Origin: an uncultured Vibrio sp.
Lineage (GTDB): Bacteria; Pseudomonadota; Gammaproteobacteria; Enterobacterales; Vibrionaceae
Direction: 5' to 3'
DNA: 64,000 nt
NCBI GenBank assembly: GCA_947504195.1
Contig: CANNGN010000004.1
Span: 1-64,000 of the forward strand
The translations under genes and the position numbers were made by a program. Below are positions 39,565 through 49,541 of the stretch, piece after piece. Below the pieces are notes generated by a model. That model saw only the letters and a list, made by a program, of their open reading frames with translations, was not told the origin of the DNA and made no database searches. Within the stretch, counting starts at the first letter, position 1; every line of letters starts with the position of its first letter.

Positions 39565-41034
39565 TTATAGATTTTGTAACGCTTTATGGTACATCTTTAT
39601 ATATTCATGTGCAGATTCATGCCAACTGAAATCTTTACGCATCGCTCTCTGCTGCATCTCCAAAAAGGTGCTAGGTTGCTGAAGATAAACCAATAGCGCT
39701 CTCTGCATGCTAATTAAAAGTGCTTCAGGGGAAGGATCGATAAAACCAAAACCGGTCGCATTATCCGAATCTTTATCATAGTCGATAACGGTATCTTTCA
39801 GACCACCAACTTCTCGAACAATGGGTAGTGTTCCATAAGCCATACTGTAGATTTGGTTCAATCCGCACGCCTCAAATTCTGATGGCATAACAAAGAAATC
39901 AGATGCAGCTTCAACGAGATGAGCAAATCGATTGCTATAAGCATCAACAAACATAAATTTTTGCGGATACTTAGAAACCAATTGATGTAATGTATTTGCG
40001 ACATCTGGTTCCCCCGTACCAACAATAATAAATTGAACATCATTACGTAAAAATTGCTCTAGAATGGGAAGTAAATAATGAAAGCCTTTTTGATGAGTCA
40101 ATCGACAAACCATGCCGAATAATGGCACATCACGAACAGGGAGACGCAACTCCTCTTGTAAAGTACTCTTAGATTCCGCCTTACCTTGTTGCAACGACTC
40201 AGTTTCACAATCGTAATTTAAAGGTAAGAATTCATCTGTTTTTGGATTCCACTCAGAATAATCACAACCATTCACGATCCCATATAAGTCCTTAGTACGG
40301 TGAACAAAGTCATCGACTAACCCATGAGCACCGAGTGGTGTGAGCAACTCTGCCGCATAATTGGGACTAACAGCATTCACTTTGTCCGCATAAGTAATAC
40401 CGGCACGGAGCATACTGACGTGGCCATTTCCATACTCCAAATGATGCATACCTGAAGTATGGAGCTCAGGGATTACCCCAAGTTCGTCATAGGAATAAAT
40501 ACCCTTAAAAATAGCATTATGGACCGTTAATACACTCTTAATATCTTGGTAATAAGGGTCAGCGTTATAACGAGTCTTAAGTAGAAATGGAACTAAGCCA
40601 GTGTGCCAATCATTCGCATGTACAACATCAGGTTTAATGTTTAATTTCGGAAGTACATCTAAACAAGCAGCACTAAAGAACCCAAAACGTTCACCATTAT
40701 CCGAGTACGCATTATTATGCTCAGCGTACAACTCTGGACGGTCAAAGTAGTGGTCACAATCAATATAGTAAACTTCAACGCCATCAAGCTCTGAGCGCCG
40801 GACTTGATACTCAGTATGAGGCCAATGACTTAAACTACTCTTAAGTATGATCTCGCAGTCGAGACGTCCTGGTGCCAGTCGGTAGCCTGGCAACACTATT
40901 CTAACCGTATGGCCGATATCCTGAAGCGCTTTCGGCAGAGCTTTGGCGACATCGGCCAAACCTCCACTTTTTACAATACCTTGAGCTTCGGAAACAGCAA
41001 ACCAGACATCTATCTTATCTTTATTAAAATCCAA
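39565..41034 (-). CDS. glgA: Glycogen synthase GlgA
   Basis: A 489-residue GT5 glycosyltransferase. KSGGLADVAKALPKAL (near 22) is the ADP-glucose-binding motif, and the C-terminal half carries VCRLTHQKGFHYLLP and the EXXXXXXXE-like PSEFEACGLNQIYSMAYG. It extends alpha-1,4-glucan from ADP-glucose. I chose TTG 41034 because AAAGGAA lies about 5-7 bases before it; TTG 41052 further up has no such site. It overlaps the end of glgC by 11 bases, so translation is coupled. Confidence 0.93.
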   Translation of the reverse strand: MDFNKDKIDVWFAVSEAQGIVKSGGLADVAKALPKALQDIGHTVRIVLPGYRLAPGRLDCEIILKSSLSHWPHTEYQVRRSELDGVEVYYIDCDHYFDRPELYAEHNNAYSDNGERFGFFSAACLDVLPKLNIKPDVVHANDWHTGLVPFLLKTRYNADPYYQDIKSVLTVHNAIFKGIYSYDELGVIPELHTSGMHHLEYGNGHVSMLRAGITYADKVNAVSPNYAAELLTPLGAHGLVDDFVHRTKDLYGIVNGCDYSEWNPKTDEFLPLNYDCETESLQQGKAESKSTLQEELRLPVRDVPLFGMVCRLTHQKGFHYLLPILEQFLRNDVQFIIVGTGEPDVANTLHQLVSKYPQKFMFVDAYSNRFAHLVEAASDFFVMPSEFEACGLNQIYSMAYGTLPIVREVGGLKDTVIDYDKDSDNATGFGFIDPSPEALLISMQRALLVYLQQPSTFLEMQQRAMRKDFSWHESAHEYIKMYHKALQNL

Positions 41035-42241
41035 TTTTAGTTCCTTTGGCAATAACCACTATACCTGAATCAGATACATGGAAACGTTGGCGATCTAGCT
41101 CTATATCTTCGCCGATAACAGTCCCAGGTGCAATCTCTACATCTTTATCAATAATAGCTCGTTTAATCGTACACGAGGCGCCAATCTTTACATCACCAAG
41201 AATAATTGATTCACTAATATATGAACCCGCCCCCACATTAGTGCGGAAACCAAGCACAGATTTATAAACTTTTGCACCCTGCAAGTAGCTACCGCCCGCG
41301 ACTAGACTATCAGTAATTTTAACTTTTCTTTCTTGTGCATCAATAAATGTGGCAGGTGGCAGTGGTGGGTAAAATGTATGTAGTGGCCAATTTCGGTTGT
41401 ACAGAGAAAATTGAGGATCTTGTTCTAGTAAATCCATGTGGGCAGCCCAATATGATTCAATCGTACCGACATCGCGCCAATAGGTCGATTCAGGTTCTCC
41501 CTTTATCTTATTGGTGGAATAATCATAAACAAACACTCCCCCGTCAGGGTAAAGCTTTGGAATGATATCTTTACCGAAATCGTGACTTGAGCTTTCAAGT
41601 TCCGCATCAACACGTAATTCTTTAGAAAGAGTATCGGCTTCAAATATATAGTTACCCATAGAAACAAGCGCCCACTCAGGCTCACCAGGAATGGATTTAG
41701 GTTGCTCGGGCTTTTCTTCAAACCCAATCATTCGTCCTTCATTATCCACTTCAATAACACCAAATGAAGTCGCTTCTGACAAGGGCATTCTTATCGCCGA
41801 AACCGTTAACTTCGCATCGACACGCTTATGGAAGTCTAACATCTGACGTACATCCATTTTATAAACGTGATCAGAGCCAAAAATGCAAACGTGCTCTGGA
41901 GAGGCGGATTCTACAAATCGAATATTTTGATATATTGCGTCAGCGGTCCCTTCGTACCAACGTTTTCCATCGCGCATTTGCGCTGGAATAACATCAATAA
42001 AGCGGTCGGTAATACCCGAAACATTCCACCCTTTTCTCAAATGTACATTGAGTGATTGAGATTTAAATTGAGTTAAAATATAGATACGCATTAAATCAGC
42101 ATTTACAAAGTTATTTAATGCAAAGTCAATTAATCGATAACTACCGCCAAACGGCACTGCTGGTTTAGTTCTACTTTCCGTTAAAGGCCGTAATCTCGAA
42201 CCTTCTCCTCCCGCCAAAATCATACATAATACGCCAGCCAT
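41024..42241 (-). CDS. glgC: Glucose-1-phosphate adenylyltransferase GlgC
   Basis: A 405-residue enzyme. The N-terminal nucleotidyltransferase motif AGGEGSRLRPLTESRTKPAVPFGG (10-33), KRWYEGTADAIYQN (near 93) and the C-terminal left-handed beta-helix (GDVKIGASCTIKRAIIDKDVEIAPG) are present. It makes ADP-glucose, usually the controlled step of glycogen synthesis. GGAG precedes the start. glgB and glgX are not adjacent. Confidence 0.96.
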   Translation of the reverse strand: MAGVLCMILAGGEGSRLRPLTESRTKPAVPFGGSYRLIDFALNNFVNADLMRIYILTQFKSQSLNVHLRKGWNVSGITDRFIDVIPAQMRDGKRWYEGTADAIYQNIRFVESASPEHVCIFGSDHVYKMDVRQMLDFHKRVDAKLTVSAIRMPLSEATSFGVIEVDNEGRMIGFEEKPEQPKSIPGEPEWALVSMGNYIFEADTLSKELRVDAELESSSHDFGKDIIPKLYPDGGVFVYDYSTNKIKGEPESTYWRDVGTIESYWAAHMDLLEQDPQFSLYNRNWPLHTFYPPLPPATFIDAQERKVKITDSLVAGGSYLQGAKVYKSVLGFRTNVGAGSYISESIILGDVKIGASCTIKRAIIDKDVEIAPGTVIGEDIELDRQRFHVSDSGIVVIAKGTKIGF

Positions 42242-42552
42242 AATTTAACTCCATCTACTTATAGTCGAAATAATGTCACTTCGCTCTTATGACATTTTTG
42301 TTCTATCAACATCAAATGCAACCCGTTGTTTATAGTTAACGAATTATAATTAGATTACAACGAGAACGGTGTGAAGTTAGGAATCAGCTCAAATTCAAAA
42401 CACGAGGAATTTGTGGCATGTCACAAAAGACAAACTAACTAACAATAGAAGTGATAATGAAATTGTGTAATTAACATACAAATGTAATTCCAAGCATGAC
42501 GCAATAAAAAAGGCAGCGAGTGCTGCCTTTACGTAGAATGGATAACTTGTCT
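42242..42552. promoter_or_regulatory. glgC upstream region with palindrome
   Basis: This 311-base gap carries the topA terminator (42506-42528) and presumably the glgC promoter. TTTGTGGCATGTCACAAA (42410-42427), about 170 bases before glgC, is a nearly perfect palindrome. It resembles but does not match a CRP site, because the TGTG/CACA halves are too close. No small gene is evident. Confidence 0.45.
42506..42528 (-). terminator. Terminator of topA
   Basis: AGGCAGC/GCTGCCT (42511-42528) form a perfect stem with a four-base loop, followed on the minus strand by T residues. It lies 25 bases beyond the topA stop. Confidence 0.88.
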
Positions 42553-45171
42553 CTACTTCGTTTTACGTTTATCAGTAACGTCCCACTTGCCATCGACAAA
42601 TAATGCAGACCAACCAGTAGGCTTACCATCAACCTCAGATCGTACGTAATGTTCCTTCGACTTACGACTAAAGCGAATAACCGCTGGGTTATTATCAGGA
42701 TCTTTCGCAGGTGCTGTTGCTAGGTAACGGAATTTTTCCGAGATTCGATCTTCGTATTGTTGGAATTCACTAACCAAAGGCGCACGAGTTTCTCTCGACT
42801 TCGGAAAGTTACTTGCTGCCATAAACAAACCAGAAGCACCATCTCTCAATACAAAGTAAGCATCTGAGTTTTGGCACGGCAGTTCAGGAAAGTGAACAGG
42901 ATCTTCCTTCGGAGGTGCAACATCGCCATTTCTTAAAATCTTACGAGTATTCTTACACGACTCACTGGTACAGCCCATATATTTACCAAAGCGACCATTT
43001 TTCAACACCATATCTGAGCCACATTTATCACACTCAACAACAGGGCCATCGTAACCTTTAAGCTTAAACTCACCTTTTTCAACAACATAACCATCACAAT
43101 TTGGGTTATTACCACAAACATGTAATTTACGTGTTTCGTCAATTAAGTAAGCATCCATAGCCGTTTCACAGATTGGGCAACGCTTCTTCTCTCTTAATTC
43201 AGCGGTTTCAACATCTTCTTCCAAGACATTAACAATGCCTTCTTCACTGCCAAGGTTAACCGTTGTCTTACAACGTTCTTTTGGCGGCAATGCATAACCT
43301 GAACAACCTAGGAATACGCCAGTCGATGCCGTTCTTATACCCATAAGACGCTCACACGTTGGACATTGGATATTCGTTTCAACAATGTGGTTTGGCTTCA
43401 TGCCGCCCGCATCTTCGTCCAACTCAGCCTTTTCCAATTCAACAGTAAAATCACCAAAGAAAGCATCAAGTGTTGTTTTCCAGTTCACGTCACCTTCAGC
43501 AACTTGGTCAAGTTTTTGTTCCATGCGAGCGGTGAAATCGTAGTTCATTAAATCAACAAAGCTTGCATCAAGTCGGTCAGTAACAATTTCACCCATTTTT
43601 TCAGCGTAAAAACGACGTTGGTCCACTTTTACATAACCGCGATCTTGAATAGTAGAAATGATCGATGCATATGTAGAAGGACGACCAATACCACGCTTCT
43701 CTAACTCTTTAACTAATGCCGCTTCTGTGTAACGAGCTGGTGGCTTGGTAAAGTGCTGTTTAGGATCTAATGCTTTTAACGTCAATATATCGCCAAGTGC
43801 GACATCTGGTAAAATTTGGTCTTCATTTTTACCTAAAGGACGCTGTACTCGAGTCCAACCATCAAACTTAAGAATTCGACCTTTTGCTTTTAACGTAAAC
43901 TCACTTGCTTTAACACTAACAGTCGACGAGGTATATCGAGCAGGTGTCATCTGACAAGCAACAAATTGATTCCAAATTAACGCATAGACTTTATGCGCAT
44001 CAGGGTCCATTTTTTGCAAATCATCGGCAAGAACATCTACACTCGATGGGCGAATAGCTTCGTGCGCCTCTTGAGCACCTTGTTTACTTCCGTAAAGATT
44101 TGGAGCTTCAGGCAGATACTGGTCACCAAATTTAGAACCAATATATTCGCGTACAGATGCAACGGCTTCTTGGCTCAAATTGGTTGAATCGGTACGCATA
44201 TAAGTAATATAGCCAGCCTCATAGAGTCGCTGAGCAAGCATCATTGTTTTCTTTACGCCGTAACCAAGACGAGTACTCGCAGCCTGCTGCAAAGTCGAAG
44301 TAATGAATGGCGCAGATGGTTTACTGGATGTAGGCTTATCTTCACGCTTGCAAACTTCAAAGCTCGCTTTCTCTAGTAACGTGACTGCTTCATCTGCTTG
44401 AGACTGGTTAACTGGTTTAAATGCCACACCTTGACGTTGAGAAACCATAAGACGCAACGCAGTATCATCAGGTGTCGTAGTATCAGCATGAACATCCCAA
44501 AATTCTTCAGGAATAAACGCTTTAATTTCGCGTTCTTTTTCTACGACAAGTTTCGCCGCAACGGATTGAACTCGACCGGCTGATAAGCCTCGCGCCACTT
44601 TCTTCCATAATAATGGCGATACCATAAATCCAACAATGCGATCCATAAAGCGACGAGCTTGCTGAGCATTGACGCCATCTATATTCAATTCACCCGGTTT
44701 TTCAAATGCTTGCTGAATTGCATTTTTTGTTATCTCATTAAACACAACTCGCTTATATCGTGAATCGTCACCACCAATGATTTCCCGCAGGTGCCATGCG
44801 ATAGCTTCCCCTTCGCGGTCCAAATCCGTTGCGAGATAAACGCAATCAGCGTCCTTTGCCAGTTTTTGCAACTCTGCAACAACTTTTTCTTTACCTGGCA
44901 AAATCTGATAGTTGGCTTCCCAATCATGATAGGGATCAATTCCCATTTTATTGATAAGAGATTTGCGTTCCTTTTCCAACTTAGCTTCGGGGCTAAGTTT
45001 CACAGCTTTACCTTTAGGTTTTGCTGCAGGAGTTTTCGCTTTTGACTGACCAGCAGTAGGAAGATCACGGACATGACCGACACTAGACTTCACGATATAG
45101 TCCTTGCCAAGATATTTATTTATCGTTTTAGCTTTGGCAGGAGACTCCACTATAACCAGTGATTTACCCAT
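42553..45171 (-). CDS. topA: DNA topoisomerase I
   Basis: An 872-residue type IA topoisomerase. It has an N-terminal Toprim domain ([31 protein letters not shown] near 117) and catalytic Tyr324 in YITYMRTDS. Three C-terminal Cys4 zinc segments follow ([18 protein letters not shown] and CDKCGSDMV), with further ribbon-like domains at the end. It relaxes negative supercoils. The region 40-70 is lysine/alanine-rich. yciN is divergent across a 332-base gap. Confidence 0.98.
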   Translation of the reverse strand: MGKSLVIVESPAKAKTINKYLGKDYIVKSSVGHVRDLPTAGQSKAKTPAAKPKGKAVKLSPEAKLEKERKSLINKMGIDPYHDWEANYQILPGKEKVVAELQKLAKDADCVYLATDLDREGEAIAWHLREIIGGDDSRYKRVVFNEITKNAIQQAFEKPGELNIDGVNAQQARRFMDRIVGFMVSPLLWKKVARGLSAGRVQSVAAKLVVEKEREIKAFIPEEFWDVHADTTTPDDTALRLMVSQRQGVAFKPVNQSQADEAVTLLEKASFEVCKREDKPTSSKPSAPFITSTLQQAASTRLGYGVKKTMMLAQRLYEAGYITYMRTDSTNLSQEAVASVREYIGSKFGDQYLPEAPNLYGSKQGAQEAHEAIRPSSVDVLADDLQKMDPDAHKVYALIWNQFVACQMTPARYTSSTVSVKASEFTLKAKGRILKFDGWTRVQRPLGKNEDQILPDVALGDILTLKALDPKQHFTKPPARYTEAALVKELEKRGIGRPSTYASIISTIQDRGYVKVDQRRFYAEKMGEIVTDRLDASFVDLMNYDFTARMEQKLDQVAEGDVNWKTTLDAFFGDFTVELEKAELDEDAGGMKPNHIVETNIQCPTCERLMGIRTASTGVFLGCSGYALPPKERCKTTVNLGSEEGIVNVLEEDVETAELREKKRCPICETAMDAYLIDETRKLHVCGNNPNCDGYVVEKGEFKLKGYDGPVVECDKCGSDMVLKNGRFGKYMGCTSESCKNTRKILRNGDVAPPKEDPVHFPELPCQNSDAYFVLRDGASGLFMAASNFPKSRETRAPLVSEFQQYEDRISEKFRYLATAPAKDPDNNPAVIRFSRKSKEHYVRSEVDGKPTGWSALFVDGKWDVTDKRKTK

Positions 45172-45503
45172 AATTGATTCAAATGTCCTTAATCATAATA
45201 CGAACTTTATCGCATAATATAACAAGATAACTTCTTTTTACTATCGAGTGATAGACGCAGAAGATCAACCAGTTTTTTGAGATTGCGTTGTCAATTGCTC
45301 GACTATTGTCCGAAATGGACTTTAGCCAAGTCTAAAATTGGCACATACTAAGGTGACTTAACCACAGTCGCGAATAAAAACATACGATTTATGGGATAAA
45401 TCACAAAATTATCTTTCAATATAAAACACTAGGATGCACTGTTATTTATTGCAACCCTTGATATTTCACTATTTATCATCACAACAAATGAAGGCTTTCT
45501 TCA
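45172..45503. promoter_or_regulatory. Divergent topA/yciN intergenic region
   Basis: The gap is A+T-rich and holds the two divergent promoters. I see a small hairpin (CTATC/GATAG near 45242) but no operator that I can name and no small gene. Confidence 0.4.
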
Positions 45504-45752
45504 ATGAGCGAAAAAAAAACAATTACCAAATTTGAACTATTACTCATAGCCAATCAACTTATCCAAGAGCATGATGCCTATGTTGAAGGCATGCGAGCAG
45601 ATAGTGTTGAAGAAAAAGAGGGTGTTTTAGTATTCAAAGGCAATTATTTTTTAGATGACAATGGACTGCCCACAGAAAAAACCACTGACGTCTTCAACAT
45701 GTTTAAGTTTCTTGCTCACCGACTCTCAAAAGAGTTCAGTCTAAAAGAGTAG
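45504..45752 (+). CDS. yciN: YciN family protein
   Basis: An 82-residue soluble protein. VLVFKGNYFLDDNGLPTEKTTDVFNMFKFLAHRLS is nearly the E. coli YciN pattern. The role is unknown. The position next to topA is the same as in enterics. A bidirectional terminator separates it from convergent aroA. Confidence 0.88.
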   Translation: MSEKKTITKFELLLIANQLIQEHDAYVEGMRADSVEEKEGVLVFKGNYFLDDNGLPTEKTTDVFNMFKFLAHRLSKEFSLKE

Positions 45753-45763
45753 TACGTAAAATT

Positions 45764-45790
45764 AGAAAAGCCTCAATAACGAGGCTTCTT
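45764..45790. terminator. Bidirectional terminator between yciN and aroA
   Basis: AAGCCTC/GAGGCTT (45768-45774 and 45781-45787) form a stem with a six-base loop. A residues before and T residues after allow use from either side. Confidence 0.8.
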
Positions 45791-45809
45791 ATCATATTAT
45801 TGTCGTTAA

Positions 45810-47096
45810 CTAAGCAATATCACTCAGTCCTTTAAGACGCTCAAAGTAATCTGGGAACGTCTTTGATGTACACTTAGGGTCATTAATCGTGACTGGTGTA
45901 TCGCTTAAAGCCACGAGAGAAAAACACATCGCCATGCGGTGATCATCATACGTGTCAATTGCAGCATGATTAAATACAGCTGGTGGCGTTATAATAATAT
46001 AGTCATGCCCTTCTTCAACTTCCGCCCCAACTTTACGCAGTTCGGTAGCCATTGCAGCAAGTCTATCAGTTTCTTTTACACGCCAATTGTATACATTACG
46101 AATAGCCGTTGTGCCTTCGGCGAATAAAGCTGCTGTAGCGATCGTCATAGCAGCATCTGGGATATGATTAAAATCCATATCAACCGCTTTTAACTCACCT
46201 TTGCGAGCGACAACAAAATCATCGCCCCAATCAATTTCTGCGCCCATTTTTGCTAACGCATCAGCGAACTGTACATCACCTTGAATGCTCTTTTTACCAA
46301 TTCCCGTGACTTTAACTTCTCCACCACCAATGGCAGCAGCAGCTAAGAAATAGGAAGCCGAAGAGGCATCACCTTCAACAAGAAGATCACCAGGAGAGAC
46401 ATATTGTTGCCCAGGCTGAATAACAAACTGCTTGTAGTCGTTATTCTGCACTGAAACACCAAATTGATGCATGATATGGAGTGTAATATCAATATACGGT
46501 TTAGAAACGAGATCTCCAACAATATCAATCGTCACTTCATCTTGAGCAAGAGGAGCTGACATTAGAAAAGCGGTCAAAAACTGTGACGATATAGACCCAT
46601 CAATTGAAACACGCCCGCCTTTTAATCCAGATCCTGTAATTTTTAGCGGCGGATAATCGGCATTCTCTAAATATTCTACATCCGCACCAGCTTGACGAAG
46701 AGCATCAACCAAATGACCAATAGGACGCTCTTTCATCCTTGGCTCACCGGTTAATATGTACTCACCTTTACCTAAACACAATGCTGCGGCCAAAGGTCGC
46801 ATAGCAGTACCCGCATTTCCCAAAAACAGTTCTGTCAACGTTTCCACTGAAAATGCATGGCCTAGCCCTTCAACTGTACATTCCGTTTTACATTCAGAAA
46901 GTTGATAGGAAACCCCTAAGAGGTTTAATGCATTTAACATATGACGAATGTCGTCACTATCAAGTAAATTAGTGAGTTTTGTCGTACCTTTTGCAAGTGC
47001 AGCCAAAAGCAATGCACGATTCGAAACACTTTTAGAGCCAGGTAAATTAACGACGCCGTTTATCTTTTGAATAGGTTGTAACGTTAGGCTTTCCAT
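45810..47096 (-). CDS. aroA: 3-phosphoshikimate 1-carboxyvinyltransferase (EPSP synthase)
   Basis: A 428-residue enzyme with the two inside-out barrel repeats. [20 protein letters not shown] (18-37), [17 protein letters not shown] (near 90) and [17 protein letters not shown] (near 117) are the shikimate-phosphate and PEP-binding motifs. It makes EPSP, the sixth shikimate step toward aromatic amino acids. The glyphosate-sensitive class I signature is suggested by the [10 protein letters not shown] form. Confidence 0.98.
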   Translation of the reverse strand: MESLTLQPIQKINGVVNLPGSKSVSNRALLLAALAKGTTKLTNLLDSDDIRHMLNALNLLGVSYQLSECKTECTVEGLGHAFSVETLTELFLGNAGTAMRPLAAALCLGKGEYILTGEPRMKERPIGHLVDALRQAGADVEYLENADYPPLKITGSGLKGGRVSIDGSISSQFLTAFLMSAPLAQDEVTIDIVGDLVSKPYIDITLHIMHQFGVSVQNNDYKQFVIQPGQQYVSPGDLLVEGDASSASYFLAAAAIGGGEVKVTGIGKKSIQGDVQFADALAKMGAEIDWGDDFVVARKGELKAVDMDFNHIPDAAMTIATAALFAEGTTAIRNVYNWRVKETDRLAAMATELRKVGAEVEEGHDYIIITPPAVFNHAAIDTYDDHRMAMCFSLVALSDTPVTINDPKCTSKTFPDYFERLKGLSDIA

Positions 47097-47230
47097 TTAA
47101 ACTAAATTTTCCTATGTCCCTCTTTGAACATGAAAACAAAGAGCAGATGAATAATTTTTCGTGCGATGAGACTACCCAAAAAGAGCAAAGATCGCTAGTC
47201 CAATACGGCCTTTTCTCTCGATTTCTCGTT

Positions 47231-47701
47231 CTAAAATACTTTATCGACTCTTACCTCATTGCCAAAATATAAAATTCTCACTTCATCACCAATGTTAAAT
47301 AACATACTTGGGTCAACATCTTGCACTACATCAATCAGTGAGCCATCACTCATTCGAAGTAAGAGATCAACAATTTCCGAGTCTTGATAGATGACATGCG
47401 AATCGGCGTTTGCACGCGCGCCATTCCGGGCGATATTTGCGCCGGCTATCGAGCCCGCAATAATCGCAAATTGTTTCCCATGACCGCGCCCAAAGTGACT
47501 ACCAATGACCGCCCCTGTTACTGCGCCAATAAATGTTTCTAACCCGTGCTCTCGCGCTTTGATAACTTCGGTTTGCGTGATATATCTAAGACTATCGACA
47601 ACGGCGAATTCTACTTTATCGACGGGTCGCGCCACGTTGCGCTCGTAGCCAGCGTTAGCATATAGTGGCAGTAGCAATAAGATGATTAACAATCTACGCA
47701 T
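47231..47701 (-). CDS. Exported glycine-zipper protein
   Basis: A 156-residue protein with signal peptide MRRLLIILLLLPLYANAGYE, lacking a lipobox Cys. A glycine-zipper segment (FIGAVTGAVIGSHFGRGHGKQFAIIAGSIAGANIARNG, about 57-95) is followed by a small C-terminal beta domain (VIYQDSEIVDLLLRMSDGSLIDVVQDVD). This resembles SlyB/Rickettsia 17-kDa-type envelope proteins, though without lipidation. It probably sits in the periplasm or outer membrane. It is divergent from aat by 25 bases. Confidence 0.75.
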   Translation of the reverse strand: MRRLLIILLLLPLYANAGYERNVARPVDKVEFAVVDSLRYITQTEVIKAREHGLETFIGAVTGAVIGSHFGRGHGKQFAIIAGSIAGANIARNGARANADSHVIYQDSEIVDLLLRMSDGSLIDVVQDVDPSMLFNIGDEVRILYFGNEVRVDKVF

Positions 47702-47726
47702 ATTAAATTCCTTAACTGATTAAACT

Positions 47727-48434
47727 ATGACTATTTATATCGCTCAATTGTCTGATGATGACTATACTTTTCCATCTGTCTATACTGCGCTTACTGAGCC
47801 AAATGGGTTACTCGCTTTTGGTGGAGATCTTTCACCACAACGGATAAAACTTGCGTATCAGAGTGGGATTTTTCCTTGGTACAGCTCTGGTGACCCTATC
47901 TTATGGTGGAGCCCCACTCCAAGAGCAGTATTTATACCTAAGACCTATAATCCATCAAAAAGTCTTAAAAAATACCAAAAAAAAGTTGGCTACCGTATTA
48001 GTATTAATCACGACACTGCAAGTGTCATCGATTACTGTGCTTCAACGCGAGGCCCAGAAGAAACTTGGATACATCCAGAAATGCGCCTCGCTTATAAATC
48101 CTTAGCACATGAAGGAGTATGCCATTCAGTTGAAGTGTGGAACAAGGAGAATCAACTTGTTGGTGGTTTTTACGGTATCAGTATTGGAAAGATATTTTGT
48201 GGTGAGTCGATGTTTAGCTTAGAAACGAATACATCTAAAATTGCACTGTGGAAGTTTTGCGAGCATTTCTTAGCATGTGGTGGTGAATTGATTGATTGTC
48301 AGATAATGAACCCTCACCTCTTATCTCTCGGTGCAAAAGAATTAAAGCGTGATATTTTCCATCAACAGTTAACCTCTCTGAAACACGAAAGCGTTGATAG
48401 CAAGTGTTACCTTCCGCAATGGCTTAGCGTGTAA
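47727..48434 (+). CDS. aat: Leucyl/phenylalanyl-tRNA--protein transferase
   Basis: A 235-residue GNAT-fold transferase. FPSVYTALTEPNGLLAFGGDLSPQRIKLAYQSGIFPWYS (15-53) and GGFYGISIGKIFCGESMFS (near 145-163) are characteristic. It adds Leu or Phe to N-terminal Arg/Lys of proteins, making them ClpS/ClpAP substrates. bpt follows after 12 bases; clpS and clpA are close by. Confidence 0.97.
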   Translation: MTIYIAQLSDDDYTFPSVYTALTEPNGLLAFGGDLSPQRIKLAYQSGIFPWYSSGDPILWWSPTPRAVFIPKTYNPSKSLKKYQKKVGYRISINHDTASVIDYCASTRGPEETWIHPEMRLAYKSLAHEGVCHSVEVWNKENQLVGGFYGISIGKIFCGESMFSLETNTSKIALWKFCEHFLACGGELIDCQIMNPHLLSLGAKELKRDIFHQQLTSLKHESVDSKCYLPQWLSV

Positions 48435-48446
48435 AATAGGAATCGT

Positions 48447-49133
48447 ATGCCAAATATTCGCATCGGACTGACCCAAGAGTCACCTTGCAGTTATTTAGAA
48501 GAACAATTAGAGCAAGTTGCGATCATAGTTGAACCTGAATTACATAATGAACATAACTATGAAATGTTGCTTGCAAATGGGTTTCGTCGCAGCGGTGCTT
48601 CCATCTATCGACCACATTGCCCCCAATGTACTCAATGCCAATCCATACGAATACCTTGTTTAGATTTTGCACCAAGTAAAAGCCAAAAGCGTCTGTGGAA
48701 TAAAAGCCGTCACTTAAGATGGGAAATGAAAAGTAAGATGGATGATAATTGGTACTCAATTTATGAAAAGTATATTAACAACCGCCATCAGAATGGAACG
48801 ATGTTTCCACCCAATAAAGTAGAATTTGAAACATTTTCAAAAAATGAATGGTTAACAACCCAATATTTACACATCTACGAAGGTAACAAGTTGATTGCAA
48901 TTGCGATTACCGATATCACTCAATTCAGCGCAAGTGCATTCTATACATTTTTTGACCCAACTATCGCACTGTCTATAGGGACGCTCGCAGTTATGTTACA
49001 AATTGAATACTGTAAAAATAACGGTAAATCTCATCTCTACTTGGGCTATCAAATCGATTCATGCCCAGCTATGAATTATAAAGTGCGATTTCAACCACAT
49101 CAAAAGCTAGTAAATCAACGTTGGCAAGGGTAG
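48447..49133 (+). CDS. bpt: Aspartate/glutamate leucyltransferase Bpt
   Basis: A 228-residue protein of the ATE1-like fold. A zinc-type Cys cluster CPQCTQCQSIRIP (near 52) opens the N domain; a GNAT-like C domain follows (YLHIYEGNKLIAIAITDIT; SAFYTFFDPTI; YLGYQIDSCPAMNYKVRFQPHQ). It adds Leu to N-terminal Asp/Glu, broadening the N-end rule. The aat-bpt order and nearby clp genes support this. Confidence 0.95.
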   Translation: MPNIRIGLTQESPCSYLEEQLEQVAIIVEPELHNEHNYEMLLANGFRRSGASIYRPHCPQCTQCQSIRIPCLDFAPSKSQKRLWNKSRHLRWEMKSKMDDNWYSIYEKYINNRHQNGTMFPPNKVEFETFSKNEWLTTQYLHIYEGNKLIAIAITDITQFSASAFYTFFDPTIALSIGTLAVMLQIEYCKNNGKSHLYLGYQIDSCPAMNYKVRFQPHQKLVNQRWQG

Positions 49134-49215
49134 AATACCGCCAACTTAACATATACACCGTATATAAAGGCCAATTTCGCCCATTTATACACGCCAAATT
49201 TCAAAAGAGGATTAA

Positions 49216-49434
<219 letters not shown>

Positions 49435-49487
49435 TCGTAAATGACTCTTATCACTTTTTTAATAATGAGTTGATAACAGAAATATAA

Positions 49488-49515
49488 AAAAACGGAGCTA
49501 TTTAGCTCCGTTTTT
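49488..49515. terminator. Bidirectional terminator between infA and clpA
   Basis: AACGGAGCTA/TAGCTCCGTT (49491-49500 and 49503-49512) form a perfect 10-bp stem with A and T runs outside. Confidence 0.9.
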
Positions 49516-49541
49516 AATTTCAGTCGTATCTCGCTCACTAA

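Noticed and set aside
42410..42427. CRP site upstream of glgC
   Set aside because: The half sites are four bases apart rather than six, so it does not fit the CRP consensus.
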